In this document: one piece after another, positions 44,025 through 52,713 of the stretch
Layout of the letters: each line of letters opens with the position of its first letter
Numbering within the stretch: the stretch's first letter is position 1
Source of the DNA: Pedobacter frigidisoli
Lineage (GTDB): Bacteria > Bacteroidota > Bacteroidia > Sphingobacteriales > Sphingobacteriaceae
Assembly: GCF_004331675.1 (NCBI RefSeq)
Contig: NZ_SJSN01000005.1
Span: 62,001-126,000 of the forward strand
DNA length: 64,000 nt
Direction of reading: 5' to 3'
Position numbers and translations under genes: made by a program
Notes under the pieces: model-generated
What the model saw: only the letters and a program-made list of their open reading frames with translations
Told to the model about the DNA's origin: nothing
Database searches by the model: none

Positions 44025-44089
44025 GGGATAGTAGTGGAAATCCTTTTTTGATTTTTCTTCAAAAAAGATTGCAACAAATAGCCCGACCC
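44025..44089 (+). repeat. Dispersed hairpin repeat, family member
   Basis: GGGATAGTAGTGGAAATCC leads into the stem TTTTTTGA/TCAAAAAA with loop TTTTTCT, then ATAGCCCGACC. Both flanks and the loop are shared with the 62586-62640 copy (GGGATAGTAGCGGCAGCC, TTTTCT, ATAGCCCG). Confidence 0.55.
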
Positions 44090-44150
44090 TTGCGCAGCTT
44101 GGGGCATGCCCAAAAAATTTGGAAGTGAGATTTTCATCGGTCAACACCAT

Positions 44151-44180
44151 AAAAAAAGCCGATAATTTCTTACCGGCTTT
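44151..44180 (-). terminator. Intrinsic terminator of lpdA
   Basis: On the minus strand AAAGCCG pairs with CGGCTTT around a ~16-nt loop, followed by a run of T residues, ~40 bp after the lpdA stop. Confidence 0.7.
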
Positions 44181-44219
44181 CTTCTATATATTAGCCTGTG
44201 ATGGCACAGACCAAGGATT

Positions 44220-45626
44220 TTAAATGTGTATTGCTCTATTATCGGTTGCGGCCAAAGCAGCTTCTTTTAACGCCTCCGTGTAAGTTGGATGCGCATGGCA
44301 GGTACGAGCGATATCTTCTGCAGATGCACGGAATTCCATGGCAATAACTGCTTCGGCAATCATATCTGCAGCACGTGGGCCAATCATGTGTACGCCCAAA
44401 ACTTCATCAGTTGTAGCATCGGCCAAAACCTTAATGAAACCATCGGTATCCATACTCGCTTTTGCTCTTCCGCTTGCCTTGAATGGGAATGAACCCGCCT
44501 TATATTTTGTTCCCTTTTCTTTTAATTGCTCTTCGGTTAAACCTACAGAAGCAACTTCTGGCCAAGTGTAAACTACTCCTGGGATTAAATTATAGTTGAT
44601 GTGTGGTTTTTGTCCGGCGATAGTTTCAGCAACATAAGTTCCCTCATCTTCCGCTTTGTGCGCCAACATTGCACCAGTAATGACATCGCCAATGGCATAA
44701 ACACCCGGAACCGAAGTTTCTAAATGTTCGTTTACAGGAATTTTCTTTCCTCTTTCTTCTATTGTAATTCCGATTTTATCTAAGCCTAAACCTTCAGAAT
44801 AAGCCGTACGACCAACAGCAACAATGCAATAATCTGCATCGAAATTTACGGCCTCACCTTTAGCATTTTCTGCAGTAACGGTAACAGTTTTACCTTTTGT
44901 AGTTGCGCCTGTAACCTTGTGGTTCATGAAGAATTCCATGCCCAGGTTTTTCTTCAGCACACGTTGAAGTTCTTTACCCAAACCGGTATCCATTGTCGCA
45001 ATAATTGAAGGTAAAAATTCAATAACTGAAACTTTTGTACCTAAACGAGCGTAAACAGAACCTAATTCTAAACCGATAACACCACCACCGATAACAACCA
45101 TCGATTTTGGAACTTCTTTAATATTTAAGGCTTCGGTTGAAGTAATAATACGTTTTTTATCGATTGGCAAAAACGGTAAAGCTGTTGGTTTAGAACCTGT
45201 AGCAATGATTACGTTTTTAGCGGTTAAGGTTTCAGTAGAACCATCTTCCTTGGTAATTAAAACAGTGTTTTTATCTACGAATGAACCAACGCCCTCGTAA
45301 GAATCGATTTTATTTTTCTTGAATAAATAAGTGATACCGGCAGTATTTTGTGCAACAACATCGTCTTTTCGGGCGATCATTTGTGGCATATTAACCTTAA
45401 GATTTTTAAGATCGATACCATGAGTGGTAAAAGTATGAGCAGCGTTGTGATAGTGTTCTGATGAATCTAACAATGCTTTTGATGGAATACAGCCTACGTT
45501 TAAGCAAGTGCCTCCAAAAGTTTTGTATTTTTCTATAACGGCAGTTTTTAAACCTAACTGAGCACAACGGATTGCGCCTACATAACCGCCCGGCCCTGAA
45601 CCGATAACAACGACATCGTATTGCAT
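44220..45626 (-). CDS. lpdA: Dihydrolipoyl dehydrogenase
   Basis: The start at 45626 (MQYDVVVIGSGPGGYVGAIR) places the FAD GxGxxG motif at the N-terminus; the frame opens 27 nt earlier. The 468-residue protein carries the redox-active disulfide GGTCLNVGCIPSK, the NAD-binding motif VVIGGGVIGLELGSVYARLG, the FAD motif GVYAIGDVITGAMLAHKAED and the C-terminal His-Glu pair region CHAHPTYTEALKEA. It reoxidises lipoamide in the 2-oxoacid dehydrogenase or glycine-cleavage complexes in the cytoplasm. No other complex subunit lies nearby, as is common when lpdA is shared. Confidence 0.97.
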   Translation of the reverse strand: MQYDVVVIGSGPGGYVGAIRCAQLGLKTAVIEKYKTFGGTCLNVGCIPSKALLDSSEHYHNAAHTFTTHGIDLKNLKVNMPQMIARKDDVVAQNTAGITYLFKKNKIDSYEGVGSFVDKNTVLITKEDGSTETLTAKNVIIATGSKPTALPFLPIDKKRIITSTEALNIKEVPKSMVVIGGGVIGLELGSVYARLGTKVSVIEFLPSIIATMDTGLGKELQRVLKKNLGMEFFMNHKVTGATTKGKTVTVTAENAKGEAVNFDADYCIVAVGRTAYSEGLGLDKIGITIEERGKKIPVNEHLETSVPGVYAIGDVITGAMLAHKAEDEGTYVAETIAGQKPHINYNLIPGVVYTWPEVASVGLTEEQLKEKGTKYKAGSFPFKASGRAKASMDTDGFIKVLADATTDEVLGVHMIGPRAADMIAEAVIAMEFRASAEDIARTCHAHPTYTEALKEAALAATDNRAIHI

Positions 45627-45671
45627 AATTTCTTGAGAATTTTGATTAGTCAAAGGTAATTAAAAAAAGCT

Positions 45672-45697
45672 GAAAGACTAAAGACCAAAGCTCAAAG
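45672..45697. repeat. GAAAGACTAAAG low-complexity repeat
   Basis: GAAAGACTAAAGACCAAAGC continues as an A/G-rich tandem of AAAGnnn units. It is the same unit as at 43962-43990 and lies in the 103-bp gap before lpdA. Confidence 0.4.
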
Positions 45698-45729
45698 CAA
45701 AAACATGCAGTAGTAAAATTATGGCGTAT

Positions 45730-46398
45730 TTAGTCGATTAAGTGATTTTTGATGATATAATCTTTAACGTTACCCAGATTCAAAAATAACTGATTGGCAA
45801 TTTTTAGCTTTTGATGTGCCCTGATATTATTTTGAACGGCGAAACAGGTTATTCCAGCTGCAACTGCAGATTTTACGCCATTTAAGGTATCTTCCAAAAC
45901 GATGCATTCATCTTTTTGAAAGCCCAACTGCTCCACACAAATATTATAACTTTCGGGATCTGGCTTGCTTTTGCTTACATCGGTTCTGGTAATGAACAAA
46001 CTGAAATATTTTGCCAAGCCATTTCTTTCAAAAACAGCCTCTACATCTACCCTTGGACTAGCTGTAACGACCGCAAGCGTAAGCCCTTTTTCGTAAAAAA
46101 ATTTGATAAAATCTAAGGCAAAAGGCATTAATTCGATATCTTTTGTTTTAAATCCATCGAAAGTGATTTGTTCTCTTCTATTGACAAAGTCTTCGAGATT
46201 TGCATTAATTTTGTACTTATCGATGATTGTCTTTGCATTCTGCGGTAAAGGAATGCCTGCATAATTTGTTAGCCAATCCTTAAAGTCTAGCGTAACATTG
46301 TATTCGCTTAAAAACTCATTCCAACAGTCGAAATGGAATTTTTCTGAATCAATTAATGTTCCATCTAAATCAAATAATAACGCTTTTATTTTACTCAT
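45730..46398 (-). CDS. HAD family phosphatase (beta-phosphoglucomutase-like)
   Basis: The 222-residue cytosolic protein has HAD motif I LLFDLDGTLIDSE (catalytic Asp10 and Asp12), motif II VVTASPR, the Lys in SKPDPESYNICVEQLG (motif III) and motif IV ECIVLEDTLNGVKSAVAAG. A helical cap of the C1 type sits between motifs I and II, as in beta-phosphoglucomutase and related sugar-phosphate phosphatases. The substrate is uncertain. It precedes lpdA by 103 bp on the same strand. Confidence 0.92.
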   Translation of the reverse strand: MSKIKALLFDLDGTLIDSEKFHFDCWNEFLSEYNVTLDFKDWLTNYAGIPLPQNAKTIIDKYKINANLEDFVNRREQITFDGFKTKDIELMPFALDFIKFFYEKGLTLAVVTASPRVDVEAVFERNGLAKYFSLFITRTDVSKSKPDPESYNICVEQLGFQKDECIVLEDTLNGVKSAVAAGITCFAVQNNIRAHQKLKIANQLFLNLGNVKDYIIKNHLID

Positions 46399-46493
46399 TC
46401 TTTCTTAGGGTTGATTGCACAGATTAAGGGATTACACTGATTAGTTTTTTTCGGCTCCCAAACTTCGGACTCCCGACTTCGGACCTCCGTCTA

Positions 46494-47657
46494 TTAAGGA
46501 AACACCTCAAACAGAAAAAACTGCTGAATCTGGGCTTTGCCAAAGTTATTATCAACACAGAATACCAAAGATTGATGTCCGTTAGGCAATTTAGGTCCAA
46601 AAGTAATTCCCTCAATATTATCGATGTGCATATTTAATGTATCAAAATCGAAAAGTAGTTTTTTGGTTAAAGGTTTTGGAGGATTAGCAACAAATGATGG
46701 ATTGTTGATTACGTTTTCTGCACCCTTTAAATCGACCAAATAAAGCTTCACAAAGGAATGATCGTCTCGCCCTTTTGCCCAAGCCCTTTCCATTACCAAA
46801 AGCATATGGTTATTGATGGCTAATATTTCTGAAATCCCATTCAAATTCCAATCGCTTTCTACAGTTGGCTTAATTGGCAAAGCATCTAAATTGTAGGCGT
46901 ACTGCGCAACATTCTTTTTATTTTCCATGTCGAATTTCAAAATTCGAGTAAGGGCTTTATCAAATTCAAAATGAGATTGCTGCCCATCTTGATAAAGTGG
47001 TTCCTCTAAACTAGCGTACAAGGTTTTGTAATGATCAGCATAAGCTAAGCCCTCGAAAAATGCATTTTTCCTTACACCACTTTCTTGTTTGGTAATGTGG
47101 AAACCAGCTGGCAAAGGAATGGTGTCTAAAAATTTTCCATTAGTAGAAATTCGAGTTAACGCAGGTTGAACAATTGTTATATCCGTTTTACGGAATAATC
47201 TTTCTCCCTCGTTGCTCCAAATAAAAGTTTGATATATGGGATTGTATCGAACCGATTCTCCATCGGCCTTTGAATTTACGCCATACTGATATTTTGGATA
47301 TTGGCTACCGTTTTCCTGTAGGATAAAAGTAACGCCAGTAAGTTTAACGGTGTCTATTTTGTTTTCCTTAATATCGATTTTAACAGTATAAATCCTGGCG
47401 GGACTAAACTGCGAGGGATCATCGCTGATTAGGTAATATTGATCATTTTTAGCATCGTAATCTATTCCTGATAAACCACCAACCAAGGTGTTTTGGAAAG
47501 TACCATTTAATGGCAAAACATATTCACTCAAAAATTTAACAGACGAAATGGAGGTTTCCCTTTTGTTTAGCGGGGCAGATTTATTGACTGCGCAAGATGA
47601 GAGAGTTAAAATTATTGCAAAATAGAAAAGGGAGATCTTCGAGGATATTTTTTTCAA
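46494..47657 (-). CDS. Esterase-like activity of phytase family protein
   Basis: The 387-residue lipoprotein has the signal FYFAIILTLSSCAVNKSA, Cys22. The body fits the phytase-like/esterase-like beta-propeller group: LVGGLSGIDYDAKNDQYYLI, SDDPSQFSPARIYTV, KADGESVRYNP, FFEGLAYADHYKTLYASLEE and MHIDNIEGITFGP. Such proteins are secreted and predicted to hydrolyse phosphate esters, but biochemical proof for the group is thin. It is monocistronic. A tandem 14-bp repeat (ACTTCGGACTCCCG twice, one change) lies just after the stop, at 46463-46490. Confidence 0.85.
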   Translation of the reverse strand: MKKISSKISLFYFAIILTLSSCAVNKSAPLNKRETSISSVKFLSEYVLPLNGTFQNTLVGGLSGIDYDAKNDQYYLISDDPSQFSPARIYTVKIDIKENKIDTVKLTGVTFILQENGSQYPKYQYGVNSKADGESVRYNPIYQTFIWSNEGERLFRKTDITIVQPALTRISTNGKFLDTIPLPAGFHITKQESGVRKNAFFEGLAYADHYKTLYASLEEPLYQDGQQSHFEFDKALTRILKFDMENKKNVAQYAYNLDALPIKPTVESDWNLNGISEILAINNHMLLVMERAWAKGRDDHSFVKLYLVDLKGAENVINNPSFVANPPKPLTKKLLFDFDTLNMHIDNIEGITFGPKLPNGHQSLVFCVDNNFGKAQIQQFFLFEVFP

Positions 47658-47701
47658 ATCAAAAATTTTTGTTGTAAAAGTATCGAATTAGATTAAATAA
47701 A

Positions 47702-47734
47702 TAAGCCGCTCCAATTTAATATTGAAACGGCTTA
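47702..47734 (-). terminator. Intrinsic terminator of the DUF6515-type gene
   Basis: TAAGCCG and CGGCTTA, extended by an imperfect TTTCAAT/ATTGGAG segment, form a long hairpin. On the minus strand TTTATTTAA follows, 18 bp after the stop. Confidence 0.65.
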
Positions 47735-47751
47735 CCAAAATCAATAATGAT

Positions 47752-48654
47752 TTAAAATAACTTCCCAATTACACGATAAGAAACATTAGTTCCATCAACC
47801 ACTTCTTCGTAATAAACATCATCGGGAGAAACAAAATATTTCTCATTTTTGATGGTTACTTCCCTGCATCCCTCTGGTAATTGATTAATAATATCCCCAA
47901 TCTGGTGCGTATCAACAGGACCATCGGTAGTGTTTAAAACGCCATCTTTCCCTGCAACTATATAAACGGTTTTGCCATCGGCATTTTCACCTTGAGTATA
48001 ATAAACGCCTTTGTACTCGTAATAATCAACACCATCTATTGTTACTAAATTGGCATCAGATGGTAAAGTTGGCACTTCGGCACCTACTGGTGGAACTACA
48101 ACTTGATAGTTATTTTCATACTGACGATAAAATAAGCCACCGGAATAATAAAACTGATCCTGGCCATAATAAAATGGATAATATCCGTAAGGCAATACAT
48201 TTAAACGGAAACCGATAAATGGTCTGTAATAATTATAGTAACCAAAATAAGCCCTATTGTTATATCCTGGCCTGCCATAACCTGGGCGGTAACCGTAACC
48301 TGGTCTGTAATTTCCACCCGGACGGTAGCCCGGATTTGGACGATAGCCTGGTCTGTTGTAACTATAACCTGATCGCTCTGGCCTTACGCTGGTTCTGCCT
48401 GGTCCTGGTGCATAACCACTTCTATTAGGTGCTTGCGAAATTCTATTGCCAGATGATGGAGCTTGCATCGATGGCCTTGAAGAAATTGACCCTCCTCTTG
48501 ATGGCGATACAGAACTTGATCTGCCACCTCCACTTGGAGCACCACCACCTCCGCCTCTGCTTGGCCTTTGTGCAGAAACATTCTCTACGCTAAATGTTGC
48601 AATCATCGCTGCTGCAGCGAAAACAACCAATCCTTTATTTAATAACCTTTTCAT
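47752..48654 (-). CDS. Exported Gly/Pro/Tyr-rich DUF6515 family protein
   Basis: The 300-residue protein has a signal peptide (LVVFAAAAMIATFSVENVSA). Residues ~30-130 are low-complexity: GGGGGAPSGGGRSSS, then repeated RPGY/YRPG units (RPGYRPNPGYRPGGNYRPGY). After an aromatic stretch (YYPFYYGQDQFYYSGGLFYR) the C-terminal ~110 residues form two copies of a small YYxxxGVYY-type module (VDYYEYKGVYYTQGENADGK; EKYFVSPDDVYYEEVVDGTN), as in DUF6515 proteins. It is probably a periplasmic or surface protein of unknown role. It is divergent from the first CocE gene. Confidence 0.85.
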   Translation of the reverse strand: MKRLLNKGLVVFAAAAMIATFSVENVSAQRPSRGGGGGAPSGGGRSSSVSPSRGGSISSRPSMQAPSSGNRISQAPNRSGYAPGPGRTSVRPERSGYSYNRPGYRPNPGYRPGGNYRPGYGYRPGYGRPGYNNRAYFGYYNYYRPFIGFRLNVLPYGYYPFYYGQDQFYYSGGLFYRQYENNYQVVVPPVGAEVPTLPSDANLVTIDGVDYYEYKGVYYTQGENADGKTVYIVAGKDGVLNTTDGPVDTHQIGDIINQLPEGCREVTIKNEKYFVSPDDVYYEEVVDGTNVSYRVIGKLF

Positions 48655-48847
48655 TTTCTGTGTTTAATTCAATTATCTATATGACGATGAAAATTCTTAA
48701 AAGATTATCCCTTAAAACAATTTAACTAAATTTTGATAAAGGGATGACGAATCCTTTTTTCTTGCTAACAAACCTTTTACGGGATGTTTTTTCTAATGAG
48801 TTCTTAATCGCTTATATTTAAATTTTATTCCTAAAAACTAAACCTAA

Positions 48848-50716
48848 ATGAACCTTACTAGAATTTTCAGTCTTTTATTTTGTTTGTTTATATCTCATGA
48901 ATTGTTGGCTCAGCAAACCGATTCGGCATACGTTAGAGAAAACTATACCAAAATAGAAAGCCAGATTCCCATGCGAGATGGGGTTAAACTCTTCACTTCC
49001 ATTTATATACCCAAAAATCAATCCAAAAAATATCCTTTTCTGATCAACAGAACACCTTACACCGTTGCGCCGTATGGAGCAGATAAATACAAATTAAGCC
49101 TCGGAAATTTCCCAGCAATGATGCGTGAGGGATTTATTTTTGTTTACCAAGATGTACGTGGCCGATGGATGAGCGAGGGCAAGTTTGAGGATATTCGTCC
49201 ACAGACTACCAAAAAAGGCAAGAACGCAATTGATGAAAGTACCGATACTTACGATACCATTGATTGGTTGGTTAAGAACATAAAGGGCAATAATGGTAAT
49301 GCAGGGATTTATGGTATCTCTTACCCAGGTTTTTATTCTACTACATCGCTACCAAATGCACATCCTGCCTTAAAAGCGGTTTCACCACAGGCACCCGTTA
49401 CCGATTGGTTTATGGGAGATGATTTTCATCACCGTGGAACTTTATTTTTAATGGATGCCTTTAGCTTTATGGGCAGTTTTGGCGTTCCTCGTCCGAAACC
49501 GATTACACCAGATAAAGGTCCGAAAGGCTTCCAATTTCCTATTCAGGATAATTATCGCTTTTATTTAGAATCTGGTTCCATTAAAAACCTAAAGGATAAA
49601 TATTTTGCAGATAGCATTCAGTTCTGGAATGATTTAGTGAAGCATCCAAATTTAGATACCTTTTGGAAAGCGAGATTAATTACCCCACATCTAACCAATG
49701 TTAAACCAGCCGTAATGGTGGTAGGTGGCTTTTTTGATGCTGAGGATGCTTACGGAACTTTCGATACCTATAAAGCAATTGAAAAACAAAATCCTGGGGC
49801 CAATAATATCCTAGTTGCGGGACCATGGTTTCATGGCGGCTGGGTACGTAGCGATGGGTCTTATTTTGGCGATATTCAATTCGGAAAAACTACCAGTATC
49901 GATTATCAGCAACAATATGAATTACCTTTCTTTAAACATTACCTAAAGGGTGAGGGAGATTTCAATGCAGCCGAAGCCAATATTTTTGTAACTGGAAGCA
50001 ACGAATGGAAAAAATTTGCCAGCTGGCCACCAAAAGACGTAGAAAACAAAAATCTTTACCTTCAACCTAATGGGAAACTGGGCTTTGAAAAAGTGGGCAG
50101 AACCGATAGCTGGGATGAATATGTAAGCGACCCGAACAATCCTGTACCTTACCAAGATGGCGTTCAAGCCAGGCGTACACGGGAGTACATGATCGATGAT
50201 CAACGTTTTGCAGCCCGCAGACCAGATGTTAAAACTTTTCAAACCGATGCCTTAACCGAGGATATCACTTTTACTGGGCCAGTTTTAGCAAACTTAGTGG
50301 TTTCAACTACCGGAACTGATGCAGATTATGTGGTAAAGTTAATCGATGTTTATCCTGAGGATGCGCCAAACCCAAATCCAAACCCTAAAAATTTAATTAT
50401 GGGTGGATATGAAATGTTGGTTCGTGGTGAGATTATGCGTGGAAAATACCGCAATAGTTTCGAAAAACCAGAGGCATTTACACCTGGTGCAATCACTAAA
50501 GTGAATTATCCATTGCCTGATGTTGCACACACCTTCAAAAAAGGACATAAAATTATGATTCAGATTCAAAACTCTTGGTTTCCACTAGCTGATCGTAATC
50601 CGCAAAAATTTATGGATATTTATCAGGCAGAGCCTAGCGATTTCCAAAAAGCAACTCATAAAATTTACCACGACGTGAATAATAGCTCATTCATTACCGT
50701 TTCCGTTTTAAAATAA
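48848..50716 (+). CDS. CocE/NonD family hydrolase (X-Pro dipeptidyl-peptidase S15-like), copy 1
   Basis: The 622-residue protein has a signal peptide (FSLLFCLFISHELLAQ). The alpha/beta-hydrolase part has VYQDVRGRWMSEGKF and the nucleophile elbow GISYPG with Ser158; the acid fits VGGFFDAEDAYG and the His GPWFHGGW. The C-terminal ~230 residues are the jelly-roll XPD_C domain (NSFEKPEAFTPG, HTFKKGHKIMIQIQNSWFPL). The group includes cocaine esterase, glutaryl-7-ACA acylase and Xaa-Pro peptidases; the real substrate is unknown. The next gene is a paralogue 6 bp away. Confidence 0.92.
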   Translation: MNLTRIFSLLFCLFISHELLAQQTDSAYVRENYTKIESQIPMRDGVKLFTSIYIPKNQSKKYPFLINRTPYTVAPYGADKYKLSLGNFPAMMREGFIFVYQDVRGRWMSEGKFEDIRPQTTKKGKNAIDESTDTYDTIDWLVKNIKGNNGNAGIYGISYPGFYSTTSLPNAHPALKAVSPQAPVTDWFMGDDFHHRGTLFLMDAFSFMGSFGVPRPKPITPDKGPKGFQFPIQDNYRFYLESGSIKNLKDKYFADSIQFWNDLVKHPNLDTFWKARLITPHLTNVKPAVMVVGGFFDAEDAYGTFDTYKAIEKQNPGANNILVAGPWFHGGWVRSDGSYFGDIQFGKTTSIDYQQQYELPFFKHYLKGEGDFNAAEANIFVTGSNEWKKFASWPPKDVENKNLYLQPNGKLGFEKVGRTDSWDEYVSDPNNPVPYQDGVQARRTREYMIDDQRFAARRPDVKTFQTDALTEDITFTGPVLANLVVSTTGTDADYVVKLIDVYPEDAPNPNPNPKNLIMGGYEMLVRGEIMRGKYRNSFEKPEAFTPGAITKVNYPLPDVAHTFKKGHKIMIQIQNSWFPLADRNPQKFMDIYQAEPSDFQKATHKIYHDVNNSSFITVSVLK

Positions 50717-50722
50717 ATCAAC

Positions 50723-52588
50723 ATGAAATACCTTAGCCTTATTATCATTCTATTTTCGGCCTCAAATTTATTTGCGCAAAGCGATGCCAATTATCCGAAA
50801 GAAAACTACACTAAAAAAGAGATTTATATCCCGATGCGAGATGGCACCAAACTTTTTACCGCCATTTATACACCGAAAGATGCTTCATCGAGCAAAAAAT
50901 ATCCAATGATTATGCAGCGCACCTGCTACAGCATTGCACCTTATGGCGAAGATAAGTTCCCAGCACGTTTAGGTCCATCAGAATTGATGATGAAAGAGGG
51001 CTATATCGTGGTGATGCAGGATGTTCGTGGTCGTTGGAAAAGTGAAGGCACCTGGACCAACATGACGCCTGTAATCGATAACAAGAAAACTAAAAAGGAT
51101 GTGGATGAGGGATCAGACACATACGACACGATTGATTGGTTGGTAAAAAATGTAACCAACAATAACGGCAAAGTTGGTCAGTGGGGAATTTCGTACCCTG
51201 GTTTTTACACCGCAGCAGGAATTTTAAGTAACCACCCAGCCTTGAAAGCATCATCTCCACAAGCACCAATTTCCGATTTTTTCTTTGATGATTTCCACCA
51301 CAACGGCTCATTTCTACAAAGCTATTTTTCTACTTTCCCAGTGTTTGGTGTACAGAAGACGGATACCACAAGTAAGGCTTGGTACAATAATCAATTGATC
51401 AATCCGAAAACAAAAGATGGTTATCAATTTGCTTTAGATTTAGGTCCATTAACCAATGCAGACAAATACTATAAAAATAATTTCTTCTGGCAAGAAACGG
51501 TAAATCACCCAAATTACGATGAATTTTGGCAAAAACGAGGTTTGCTTAAACACTATAGCACCGTTAAACCGGCTGTTATGGTTGTAGGTGGCTGGTATGA
51601 TGCAGAAGATTTATCCGGTCCGCTGAATATTTACAAGACCATTGAAAAGAAAAATCCAAATGCATATAATACGATTGTAATGGGGCCGTTTGGCCATGGA
51701 AGATGGAGTCGTGAAACTGGCCACACCATGCACAGCAACGTTTATTTTGGAGATAGCATTGCTACATTTTATCAAAAGGAAATAGAATCGAATTTTTTTA
51801 ATCATTTCTTAAAAGGCAATGGCGATAAAAATTCTGGATTGCCAGAGGCTTATATGTTCGATACTGGCAAAAAAGAATGGGAAACTTTCGCAAAATGGCC
51901 GGCTGAAAAAGCTTCAAAACAGAAATTGTATTTAGGTTCAGATGGTAAGTTAAGCATGACAGCTGCTGCCAAAGCGGGTTCTGTTAATTACATTAGTGAT
52001 CCGTTGAAACCTGTACCTTATACCGAAGATTTGACTACAACTTTAGGCTTTACACCACATAATTACATGAGCGAAGACCAGCGTTTTGCGGGTCGCAGAC
52101 CTGATGTTTTGGTTTATCAGACTGATATTTTAGATAACGATATCACTTTGGGTGGCGAAATAATGTCGCACTTAAAAATTGCCACTACTGGAACTGATGC
52201 AGATTTTATTGTAAAATTGATTGATGTTTATCCTGCTGATGAACCAAATAATCCATACATGCCAAACAAGAATATCACTTTAAGCAATTATTGGCAAATG
52301 GTACGTTCAGAAATTATGCCGGCTCGTTTCCGTAACAGTTTCGAAAAACCTGAAGCTTTAGTGGCCAACCAAAAAACCGATGTTAATTTTCAGTTGCAAG
52401 ATGTATTGCACACGTTCAAAAAAGGGCATAGAATTATGATTCAGGTACAAAGTACAGCATTTCCGTTATTTGCTAGAAATCCTCAGAAATTTGTAGATAA
52501 TCCTTATAAGGCAACGGAAGCCGATTATATAAAAGCCACTCAAACTATTTTTAACGATAGTTTTATCGAGGTTGATGTGATTAGATAA
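50723..52588 (+). CDS. CocE/NonD family hydrolase, copy 2
   Basis: The 621-residue paralogue of the preceding gene has the same domain order and signal peptide (LIIILFSASNLFAQ). The nucleophile elbow is GQWGISYPGFYTAAG, the acid region VVGGWYDAEDLSG and the His GPFGHGRW. XPD_C landmarks recur (NSFEKPEALVANQ, HTFKKGHRIMIQVQSTAFPL). The two proteins have clearly diverged around the active site entrance (FDDFHHNGSFLQSYF versus MGDDFHHRGTLF), suggesting different substrates rather than dosage. They form a two-gene operon. Confidence 0.92.
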   Translation: MKYLSLIIILFSASNLFAQSDANYPKENYTKKEIYIPMRDGTKLFTAIYTPKDASSSKKYPMIMQRTCYSIAPYGEDKFPARLGPSELMMKEGYIVVMQDVRGRWKSEGTWTNMTPVIDNKKTKKDVDEGSDTYDTIDWLVKNVTNNNGKVGQWGISYPGFYTAAGILSNHPALKASSPQAPISDFFFDDFHHNGSFLQSYFSTFPVFGVQKTDTTSKAWYNNQLINPKTKDGYQFALDLGPLTNADKYYKNNFFWQETVNHPNYDEFWQKRGLLKHYSTVKPAVMVVGGWYDAEDLSGPLNIYKTIEKKNPNAYNTIVMGPFGHGRWSRETGHTMHSNVYFGDSIATFYQKEIESNFFNHFLKGNGDKNSGLPEAYMFDTGKKEWETFAKWPAEKASKQKLYLGSDGKLSMTAAAKAGSVNYISDPLKPVPYTEDLTTTLGFTPHNYMSEDQRFAGRRPDVLVYQTDILDNDITLGGEIMSHLKIATTGTDADFIVKLIDVYPADEPNNPYMPNKNITLSNYWQMVRSEIMPARFRNSFEKPEALVANQKTDVNFQLQDVLHTFKKGHRIMIQVQSTAFPLFARNPQKFVDNPYKATEADYIKATQTIFNDSFIEVDVIR

Positions 52589-52616
52589 ATTGAATTACAA
52601 ATATGTCTATGGCAAC

Positions 52617-52697
52617 CGTCATTGCGAGGCACGAAGCAATCTTACTACTAATGTTGATAGCGACCGCGTTAAGATTGCTTCGTGCCTCGCAATGACG
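52617..52697. repeat. Perfect 28-bp inverted repeat (REP/MITE-like)
   Basis: The left arm (52617-52644, starting CGTCATTGCGAGGCACGAAG) and right arm (52670-52697, starting TAAGATTGCTTCGTGCCTCG) are perfectly complementary, with a 25-nt loop. The GTCATTGCGAGG...GAAGCAATCT core is a repeat type found between genes in many unrelated bacteria. It begins 29 bp after the second CocE stop and ends 16 bp before the aminopeptidase start, so it will fold in the mRNA just upstream of that start. Confidence 0.85.
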
Positions 52698-52713
52698 AAA
52701 AATATCACAAAAA

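Noticed and set aside
43908..44150. 80-codon minus-strand frame
   Set aside because: It runs through a hairpin repeat and a low-complexity repeat; the composition is not protein-like.
48446..48667. Proline-rich plus-strand frame
   Set aside because: It is the antisense image of the Gly-rich segment of the DUF6515-type gene.
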